Shown piece after piece: positions 55,601-64,000 of a stretch of 64,000 nucleotides of DNA. The stretch is from Dactylis glomerata (lineage: Eukaryota > Streptophyta > Magnoliopsida > Poales > Poaceae). Every line of letters starts with the position of its first letter. Positions within the stretch are counted from its first letter, which is position 1. The notes under the pieces were generated by a model. The model searched no databases, was not told the DNA's origin, and saw only the letters and a list, made by a program, of their open reading frames with translations. A program made the position numbers and the translations under genes. Location: positions 4,882,212-4,946,211 of the forward strand of contig QXEO01001034.1 in the NCBI GenBank assembly GCA_007115705.1. The letters are read 5' to 3'.

Positions 55601-57547
55601 TGTTTTTCTGACCTGCAGTGTGAACTGTTGTCAGTTAAGTCATGTTATGACTGTCTTGCTGGATTATTTGTGATAGTGTGTAGACAGTATCTGCCCTCTG
55701 TTGCCAGTTCATATTTATGCTGATGATTGATTTCATGATGGCATAAGCATGCTGAGCTTAAGCTTGCTATAACTTGTGCAGAGATATATTTCTGTTGATT
55801 TTATATGAACTGAAATGAGTTTCAGTGATGATTTGTTGTATGAAGCAATTCATGCTTGAATAGTATTCTGCTACTGGCTTTGTTTGCTTCCTATAGCATG
55901 TTATCTAAATAACAGCAAGTAACTGTTACTTATTAAGTTTAGTTGTGTTTCCTCCATGTGAGGTACACAATTGTTTCTTGATAATTTAACTGGATGGCTG
56001 CTATTGATGTGATGCTAAAGCATGCTTGGTGGCTTCTCATCAGTGGCAAAATCATCATTTTGGGCAAGCTATAATACTGATAAGAACAGATTCACATGAT
56101 GATCTTAGTCCTGGCCTATGATGCATGGTCTGAGGCTTTACTCTTGATGGTGCATGTTGATTTGCTTTCCAGTTAACTAAATCTTCCTATGAAGGTTATA
56201 CAGAGCATCTCTCTGTAAGTCTGAGGAGAAAAACCTCCCCAAAACCTCCTAAGTGTTGCACTTGGTAGAAGGGTTTGGTGGTGTGTGATTCTTTCTTACT
56301 GTTTATCTTGTTTATGTAAGAATCTTGATGCTTGCAATGATTTGGTCATTGATAAGCAAGTTCTATTGTACCTTGGTCCTGTGCTGGCTTTTATGAGTGG
56401 CTGGTGGTGATGTTGGTGATGCTCTTGCTTGATCTTGATCAGTTGCCCCTTGTACTTGCTCTGCTCCTCCCAGGTGGCTTGCCCTGCACCTCCTTGTGCT
56501 TGGCTCCCCTCCTTGCCTGCCCTGCAGCTCCTTGGTGCTTGGCCTGCTCCTTGCTGCTTCTGATCTTGTTTAAGTAACCATGTTTAGTGGCTTTGGCTAT
56601 TGGTTTTGGTTTGGTGAGGTGAATTCACCCTTGATGCTCAGCTCATGAGCAGGGATAACTTTGTGAGTGTTGGATGTGATTGCTCACAGTGGTGTGTGAG
56701 TGATCTGTGCTGGTGCTGTTGTGCTGGTGCTGTTGCTGCTATGCTGGTGATGCTGTGCTGGTGATGCTGGTCGACTAGGGTTTTGGTCGACCAGTTTCAC
56801 ACACAGTGATCCTTTTTATACTTCCCCCTGAGTTCTGGTGTTTTGACACCTCCCTGCATGCACTTGGTGACTATGCTGCTTGCTAGCTGGGTGGCTTGGC
56901 CAGCCAGCTTGGTCCTTGGCTGATATTTTGAGAATGAGTCATGTTGATAAGACCAACACTTTGATGATTATCAACAGTATTTTCATTTTAAACTGTTACT
57001 GCCACTTGTATTACCCTTGGTGGCATTTCTCTTTGCATTTCCTTTGTGTGCAGGTGACAAGAAGAATTAAGAAGAAAGGAAAGAAAGATTGAAGATCAAA
57101 GTAGTTTAGGATCTAGTCTAGATTCTTACTTGTATTTATTTTCTTTTCTTCTTTATTTTTCTTTTTGTTTTCAAATTGTAACATTCTGTTAATGTTAGCT
57201 ATTGTAATATTCTTTTATTCTCAAACTTTGTAAAGACAATGTATATTGTGTTGTTAATTAATAAAGTCCAAGGTTTTTCTTATTTAAAATGTTTATCCTT
57301 TCTAAATGTGCCTTTTGAATTCAAATTTAAGTTCATAATTCAAATTCAAGTTTTGAATTCAAATGATCTTCTTAGGTTTTAGCTAATCAACTTCATTGCT
57401 TCCCACAAGCAATAGATCAAAAGAGGTCATGTCGATTTCTTTCGCACTCTGAGAGTTCACCATCCCCTCTCGAAGAGAGATTCGATCACTCTTAGGTTTT
57501 AGTGATAAAAGCGCGAAAAAATCCCGTAATTTCAGATGCTATGCACA
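52630..57547 (-). repeat. 5' LTR of the chromovirus, outer end missing
   Basis: 4918 bp, similar throughout to the interrupted 3' LTR. Similarity ends after ...GATGCTATGCACA at 57547, whereas the 3' LTR runs 49 bp further to ...ATATTACA. Small indels distinguish the two copies, such as an extra CTGGTGCTGTTG-type unit at about 56713 here. Confidence 0.9.
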
Positions 57548-57899
57548 TTCGGCATCTGCATAACAAGATGCACACCGCCAAAATGGAGTAGACTCTTTTT
57601 CTTAAAAGTTCAAGCTCAAGTCCACTTGGGTAAACAACTCAAGGAATGGAGCAGACCCTTTTTCTTAAAAAACATAACGCAATACTATCAAATACAACTG
57701 AAATCAGGCAACAACAATATATCACATCAACTCGAGCAGAGGCGCATCCATGTATAGTTCAGTAGTTGTGAGGGTGTATGACCCCTACTCAAATTTGTAG
57801 ACCTTATAGAATTTGTTCATACTCGAAGGATTTTTTATTTAATTTATACTAAAAGTCCATCACTCTTCTAAATCGTCCCTACTAAAATGATTGTCTCCT
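57548..57899. other. No recognisable feature
   Basis: AT-rich sequence between the truncated chromovirus LTR and LTR D. It holds two partial repeats with GGA(G/A)TAGACTCTTTTTCTTAAAA-like sequence about 70 bp apart (57580 and 57644). Confidence 0.4.
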
Positions 57900-59537
57900 T
57901 GATACGTCTCAAACGTATCTATAATTTTTGATGCTCCATGCTTGTTTTTTACACCATTTGCTTAGTGTTTCGTTACACTTCATGGCGTTTTTATGCATTT
58001 TCCGGAACTAACCTATTAACAAGATGTCACAGTGCCAGTTCCCTATTTTCTGCTATTTTTGTGTTTCAAAAAAGTTACACAGGAAATATTCCTGGAATTA
58101 GATGAAACAAAAGCCGAACGTCCAAATATTAAACGAAGCTTCCAGAACACCAAAGAGGAGACGGATCCGAGCCAGGGGCCAGCCTCACCATAGGGCGGCG
58201 CGGCCTGCCCCTGGCTCGTGGCCCCTATGGGTGAGACCCCCCTGGTCCACCTCTGACGCTGCCCCTTCGCCTATAAAAACCCCCCGACGGGAAAAACCTA
58301 AGGACCCGATCAATTTTCCAGAAACACATCGCGATCCGCCACCGTCGTCGACCCGAGATCAGGAGGGTCCAGAAGCTCTTCCCAGCACCCTGCCAGAGAG
58401 GGGAATTGCCACCGGAGGTCTTCTTCATCGCCATGCTTGCCTCCGGCGCGATGAGTGAGTAGTCTACCTTGGACTATGGGTCCATAGCAGTAGCTAGATG
58501 GTTGTCTTCTCCACCATGTGCTTCATGTTTAGATCTCGTGAGCTGCCTTACATGATCGAGATCACCGTTATGTAATTCTACATGTTGTGTTTGTTGGGAT
58601 CCGATGAATATTGGTGTTATGTTGAGTTGATGTGCTGAATCATATATCTTATGTTATCTCTATTTTGTTTATGATCTTGCATGCTCTCCGTTGTTAGTAG
58701 CTATCTTGGCCAAGTAGATACTAGTGACTCCAAGAGGGGGTATTTATGCTCAATAGTTGGGTTCATGCCTCTATTTAATCTGGGGGAGTGATAGAAACCT
58801 CTAAGGTTGTAGATGTGCTATTGCCACTAGGCAGAAAACAACATTCTTATGTCCAAGGGCATATGCATTGTTTACATTACACACTTTTCTTAATGCAGTT
58901 ATCTGTTGTTCGCAACTTAATAGTCACGGGGTCCTCGGATGATTCCCCGTGGGTGGATTATTAGTCATAGATGCAGTTGGATGGCGGTCTATGTATTTTG
59001 TTGTAATGCCCAGAGTAAATCTCGTAGTGATTCTTGCGACATATGCACGTTATCTTTATTCTATCAATTGCCCAACTGTAATTTGTTTACCCAGTATGTG
59101 CTATTTATCTTATGGAGAGACACCACTAGCGAACTGTGGACCCCGGTCTAATTTCCTTTATATTGCTATCACCTATTTACTTTACTCGCATTGTTTACTT
59201 TCTCGCATACTACTATTGCTTTCCACTCGATACGCTCATACCTTTTGTTTACAGCAAACCGGTGAGATTGATAACCTCATCGTAAGTTGGGAGCAAAGTT
59301 ATTGGTTGTGTTGTGTGCAGGTTCCGCGTTGCTACTAATTGAAGACGCGCTAACAAGTTATCGTTAATGGCGCCCTTGTTGGAAGTCACTAGGCTAGCAA
59401 GCATCACCTTCTGGAGTTTGGCTTTTTCCTACTGGATTGATAAACCTTGGTTTCTTACTGTGGAAAAACTTATTGCTGTGCTCATCATACCTTCCTCTTG
59501 GGGTTCCCAACTGGACGGTGATTTACATCAACACACC
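57900..59537 (+). mobile_element. LTR D of the Athila-lineage family, plus strand
   Basis: Starts TGATACGTCTCAAACGTATC and runs to ...GGTTCCCAACTGGACGG then ...CATCAACACCGC, where element E is inserted within the last few bases of the LTR. It is a full-length family LTR (about 1.64 kb) in the opposite orientation to A, B and C. It could be a solo LTR or a 5' LTR whose internal region resumes beyond element E, outside the window. Confidence 0.85.
58271..58280 (+). promoter_or_regulatory. Putative TATA box of LTR D
   Basis: CTATAAAAAC after CCCCTTCGC, the same site as in elements B and C. Confidence 0.5.
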
Positions 59538-60934
59538 GCTGATGACCCACAAGTATAGGGGATCGCAACAGTCTTCGAGGGAAGTATTACCCAAATTTAT
59601 TGATCCGACACAAGGGGAGCCAAAGAATATATGTAAGCCTTAACAGATGAGTTGTCAATTCAGCTGCACCTGGAAACAGTTTTGCTCGCAGTGATTTATC
59701 AGTAGCAACAGTTTTATAGTGGTGACAGTAGTGAAATAGTAACAGCAGTAGTAAAATAGCAGCGGTAATAGTAACAGTAGTAAACAGTAGGAACAAATAC
59801 TGTAGGCATAGGGATGGATTACGGACGTTGCATGGATAAGATAATTCATGAAATCAATGAGACATGGGCATTGCAGATAAATAATGATAAAGGATCCTAG
59901 TACAAACAATCATAGGCATGTGTTCCGTATATAGTCGTACGTGCTCACAAGGAGAAACTTGCACGACATCTTTTGTCCTACCAGCCTGTTGCAGCAGGGC
60001 CTCAAGGGAAACTACTGGTAATTAAGGTACTCCTTTTAATAAAGTACTGGAGCAAAGCATTAGCACTCGGTGAACACATGTGATCCTCACATCGTAGCCA
60101 TCCCCTCCGGTTATCCCAATTTCTGTCACTTTGGGCCTCGGGTTCCGGACAACAATATGTGTATGCAACTTGTAGGTAAGACCATAAACAACAAGTATCA
60201 TCATAGAAATAATAACATGTTCAGATCTGAAATCATGGCACTCGGGCCCAAAGTGACAAGCATTAAGCACAACAAGTTGCAACAATGTCATAGGCACTAA
60301 ATAAAGATACTAGGCACTATGCCCTAACAATCTCATATCAAATTACATGAATGATCTCATCCAATCCCTACCATCCCCTCACCTACAGCGGGGGAATTAC
60401 TCACACATGGATGGGGGAGTCATGGATGGTCGATGGAGGAGCGTCGGTGATGATGGTGATGAAGATCTCCTCCGAATCCCCGTCCCGGCAGGGTGCCAGA
60501 ACGGAGTTTCTGGTTCCGAATCGCGGTTTCTGATGGTGGCGGCGTAGCGGAAGTCTATCTGGGAAAAACGCCGTCTCCCTGATATTATTATGTCAGGGGG
60601 TATATGTAGGTGAGAGGGGAGGTCGAGAGGGCTGCTGGGGCCTCCTCACGCCAGGGTGGCGCGGCCAGGGCTGGGCCGCGCCACCTGTGTGTGAGGGCCC
60701 CTCGAGCCTCCTCTCCGTCCCGTCTTCTGGCTCCGTGGGTCTTCTGGTGAAATAGGATTTTTGATGATTTTTCCTGAATTTTTACTGAAAGTTGGATTTC
60801 TGCACAAAACGAGACACCAGAGCAATTCTGCTGAAAACAGCGTCAGTCCGTGTTAGTTGTATTCAAAACACACAAATTAGAGGAGAAACAATAGCAAAAG
60901 TGTTCGGGAAAGTAGATACGTTTTGGACGTATCA
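59538..60934 (-). repeat. 3' LTR of element E (1397 bp)
   Basis: Inverted termini TGATGACCC and GACGTATCA. Its terminus is similar to that of the A-D family. The second LTR is not in the window. Confidence 0.8.
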
Positions 60935-60949
60935 ACTCCCCCCAAGCTT
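60935..60949 (-). other. Polypurine tract of element E
   Basis: AAGCTTGGGGGGAGT on the minus strand, directly before the 3' LTR. Confidence 0.8.
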
Positions 60950-62917
60950 AGCTATTTGCTTGTCCTCAAGCAATTCAGTTAACAACTGAGAGCGATAAAA
61001 GAAACTTTCACGAACACATTTGCTCATATGATGTATATATACTAACTATGTGATCAAGTACTCAGGCAATTCATAATAAGAAATATGCAACTAATGTCAC
61101 CTCATAGTCAAGCAAGCTATGAAAGAGTGCCAATGCACTAATAACAAGTAACAAGTACATAAGAAGCTACAAGATTGTAATATGCATAAATGATATGAAA
61201 GAGTGGTATCCCGCTTGCCTTTATTTGTGGAGCAAAACATAAATGCTGAGGCACCTCTGAAGTTCATGGGAAGACTAGAAGTAGAAATATCAAAGATACA
61301 AGCATCAAAGTTATACCACAATTAACCGTGTTCTGGGACAAGCACATTACACTAAGAATAACAGCTATGCTCTCAAGAAGTGCTTAAAAGTTAGAAGGTG
61401 AAGACTCAACATAAAAGTAAGAGATAGGCCCTTCGTAGAGGGAAGCAGTGATTTAACATGTGCTAGAGCTTTTCATTTGTAAAACAGAGATAAAAATTTA
61501 TTTTGAGAGGTGGTTGTTCTATGTCAACGACTAGCAATGGGGACTTGCTATCTTCCATAATAAACAAGTGAGAGCGGTTCCGAGTTCTTTGAAATTTTGG
61601 CACATTGGTGCTCTTTTATAAAGTTTTGGCACTCCTCCCCACCTTTTTCCTTTCACAAACCATGGCTAACCGATTCCATCGGGTGCCCACCAACTTTCAC
61701 ATACCATGGAGGAGTGCTCTTTTTATTTTCTTTTTAAATTAAGATTATAATGGTCTGACCAGCTCCCTTGCAAAATTAATGACGAGCAGATTAAGCTGCC
61801 TAGTCGAGGGGTACTTAATTTAATATGGAAGATAGCAATTCTGACCACTACGTCCTCATGAGCTAAAAACAGTGGCACAAAATGAGAAGTAGTTGAAAGT
61901 TTTGAAAGGTAGCACATGAAAATTTACTTGGAATGGCTTTCAAATACCATGCATAGGAATTTATAGTGGACTCTTTGGAAGACTTGGTTTTTGGTAATTG
62001 GATGCACGAGTAGAGCTCATACTCAGTACAAGTGAAGGCTAGCAAAAGAGTGGGAAGCGACAATCGAGACAGCAATAACTATCATAATCATGCTTGCGAC
62101 AAAACAAAATTAATATAGGCATAAAAATGATACAAAAACTCTGAGGCAATTTAGATCATCGAGGCTTAATTGACTTTTTGTTTAGTCATATGCATGCTTG
62201 AGCATGTGCCAAGTCGATTCAAATGAAACTTTTCAGAGGTGGATACCACAATAACATACCATATTATGAATAAAACAATGCATGCAAGCATCTACATGAC
62301 ATGCTACAAGCTATTAGTAAATTGAAACTAATCATATGAAAGCAAGAACTACAAATCATCCATTAGATAACATATACCTTACATGAACCAACTAAGCATG
62401 TCCACATAAATGAGTATATGTACAAAAATGAAAGCAAATAGAGTTCATACCAGCCTCCTACCACATCTCGGATTGTCGTATGTCGTCATTATTGCTCTTC
62501 ACTTGTGTGGCTTGAATAATATAAAGTGAATACCAAGCTCCAATGGAGTAACGGGAGACTGAACTCTGCAACAAGCTTTACAAAACCGAAGAAGAACAAC
62601 AAATATTTTTGGGGTTTTCGATTTTTGAAACAGGAACAGAAGGAAATAGCAAACAAAGCAAAATATTTTTGGATTTTTCAAATGGCAAACCGAAAATAGC
62701 AAGTAAAGCAAACCAAAGGTAGCAAACTAAAAAGACAAACGAAGAGAAAGAACGGAAATATTTTTGGTCTTTTTTGTGTTTTGGAAAGCAGAAGTAAGAA
62801 CGAGAACAATAAAGAAGGCGAAACATGGATATACAAAGGTCCGACAAAATATAATATGTAGATGAGTGCATCATCGGCGTACCTCCCCCAAGCTTAGGCT
62901 TTTGGCCTAAGTGGAGA
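60950..62917 (-). other. 3' noncoding region of element E
   Basis: About 2 kb without supported coding sequence. It shares several blocks with the noncoding domains of B and C, for example ...GGAGCAAAACATAAATGC and GGATGCACGAGTAGAGCTCA then TACTCAGTACAAG. Confidence 0.65.
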
Positions 62918-64000
62918 TCAATCCCAACTCGGCCAACTCGGCCATGAGGTGGCGCCTCCGTAGTGTGACGAAGAAGCACCATCATCCTGATATGAGCTCG
63001 AGGACGCCCCGGAGTGGTACGTGGTGAAGTGATAGGCCGGCTCCTCCTCTTCCTCCTGGACCACCGCACCGTGTTGGATATTGAAATCAAGCAACCTAAG
63101 CTGATCGTCCAAATCCTCCTTCGTGCGCGACCATGGCCTCACGTGGATGCTGAACAAGTTAGGCTGAGGCAAGGGAACTTCCCTTTCCTCTCCATCAATA
63201 AATAATATCCTGTAAACTAATTTCCCTGCACAAGAGTTAGCAGTAACAAAATGATGGAGTTTCATGGCAGCAAGATCAAGCCTCTGTGGAGCCAACAATA
63301 CATCATTAGGAGCAATAGAAAGTCCTAGCTCAGCAACAATGCGCGCGGCAATAATACCTCCATAAATAGGTCCCCTAGCGGCTAGGCGACGAGCAATAAT
63401 AGCACCAAGGCTATACTTCCTACTAACATCAAGAGCGGTAGCTAGAAAAGCTAAATGATAGTTGGAGATATTGCTAGTGTTTTCTCTACCAAGTACACTG
63501 GTTGCAAGATAGTAAGTAAAATATCTAATAGCTGGGAGCTAAATGTTTCTTATCTTGCCACGCTGTGCGGTGCGGTCATCATCATTGGTCACCCCTCGGT
63601 AAAGCTCCAACAAATCAGCAGGGTGATTTTGTATCCTCTTGGCCGTTCCAAACATGGGAATACCTAAAATAGAACAAAACCTCCCCAAAGGCATGGTGAT
63701 AGACTTATCATAAATCTTAAATGCAATGGAAGGATTGAAATGAGCGTTAGTAAATTTAAAACTTTCAACGAAAGTCTTTGTAAGCATAGCATATTGGTCA
63801 CTTTCATCTGTCATGTAAGCAGTCAACCCAACCCTGTTAATAAGGAGCAAGAAATCATCAAGAATCCCTGCATCACTCAAAAAGTTAATACAAGGGAAGG
63901 TGGATGGATGTGCATCTCCATCGTCCCCTTCAAGGTTTGGTGACATGAGATCCTCATTATAAGACATCCTATATTGAGCAGTGGATCTTGAGGGCCTTGA
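62918..64000 (-). pseudogene. ATHILA-type ORF (post-pol position) with one nonsense codon, 5' end off window
   Basis: Reads from beyond the window end (SRPSRSTAQYRMSYNEDLMS...) through ...FPCINFLSDAGILDDFLLL, a segment ending SESDQYAM-like, and PADLLELYRGVTNDD to an in-frame TAG at 63539-63541. It then continues in the same frame (LPAIRYFTYYLATSVLGREN, RLAARGPIYGGIIAARIVAE, KLVYRILF) to an acidic, Ser-rich tail ending at 62918. The pattern matches the plant ATHILA ORF-1 family (Pfam PF03078 by recollection). The position between pol and the 3' noncoding region is where Athila elements carry a third, env-position ORF. Its function is unresolved. Only one break is visible in about 360 codons. 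Confidence 0.75.

Larger units (their letters stand above)
34509..57547 (-). mobile_element. Tekay-lineage chromovirus (Ty3/Gypsy), decayed, split by element C
   Basis: The whole element is on the minus strand. The 5' LTR is 52630-57547, the internal region 46456-52629, and the 3' LTR 34509-35447 plus 42390-46455. LTR termini are TGTGGTGACCC (plus-strand left) and ...GGATATTACA (right). Primer site (tRNA-Met type) and polypurine tract are in place. Order on the minus strand: extra ORF, gag, protease, reverse transcriptase, RNase H, integrase, chromodomain-like tail. The integrase tail block (LPKQLSKVHNVFH..., KVQWKHHPEREATSKKEED) identifies a chromovirus of the Tekay/Del branch. The outer about 49 bp of the 5' LTR are missing at 57547, so no target duplication can be tested. 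Confidence 0.88.
59538..64000 (-). mobile_element. Athila-lineage element E, 3' half, running off the window
   Basis: The 3' LTR 59538-60934 (TGATGACCCACAAGTATAGG...GGACGTATCA) is followed leftward-to-right by a polypurine tract, 2 kb of noncoding sequence and an ATHILA-type ORF. It is a different family from A-D by LTR sequence, but its 3' noncoding region shares blocks with B and C. The left target duplication would be ACCGC (59533-59537). The right end is outside. Confidence 0.85.

Noticed and set aside
1..64000. CRISPR arrays, bacterial operons, rRNA genes
   Set aside because: No regularly spaced short repeats with unique spacers, no ribosomal RNA sequence, and the content is clearly plant nuclear DNA.

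Overview
This window looks like intergenic DNA from a large-genome pooid grass (Triticeae/Poeae type). Nearly everything recognisable is transposable-element sequence, and no intact host gene could be supported. The organism call rests on the element families (an Athila-lineage family whose LTRs end ...GACGTATCA, a Tekay-lineage chromovirus with 5-kb LTRs, TAA-flanked Harbinger-type elements). The species cannot be fixed from the sequence alone.

Layout. 1-4433: rearranged pieces of an Athila-lineage Gypsy family in both orientations, with a gag relic. 4434-6811: a 288-bp TRIM/SMART-like retrotransposon with a perfect 5-bp target duplication, a poly(A)-tailed LINE-like 3' end, and unassigned sequence. 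6817-13919: complete non-autonomous Athila-type element 'B' (minus strand, target duplication CGCAC). 13925-19486: MITEs, AT-rich repeats, and a Harbinger-type TIR element carrying a broken proline/glutamate-rich ORF. 19487-25889: a highly decayed Copia element (minus). 26220-26544: a small hAT-type element with a perfect 8-bp duplication. 26631-29082: a Harbinger transposon with a broken DDE transposase, itself hit by a GC-rich MITE. 29083-34508: gene-fragment-like and low-copy sequence, an RNase H-like relic, a Helitron-like 3' terminus, tandem repeats and an Athila fragment. 34509-57547: a decayed Tekay chromovirus (minus) with about 5.0-kb LTRs; its left LTR is split by complete non-autonomous Athila-type element 'C' (35448-42389, target duplication TCCAT). 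57900-59537: a plus-strand LTR of the same Athila-type family. 59538-64000: the 3' LTR, 3' noncoding region and ATHILA-type ORF of a second Athila-lineage element, which runs out of the window.

How the parts relate. Elements B and C share LTRs, a tRNA-Asp primer site, a 5' leader and a roughly 2.9-kb 3' noncoding domain, but each carries a different short ORF in the same slot and neither has pol. They must depend on an autonomous relative for reverse transcription and integration. The chromovirus has gag-pro-pol broken by many nonsense codons, mostly of the C-to-T (methylation decay) type. Upstream of gag, on the sense strand, it carries a separate uninterrupted 381-codon ORF of unknown function. 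That ORF and the cassette exchange in the B/C family are the two most interesting signals here.
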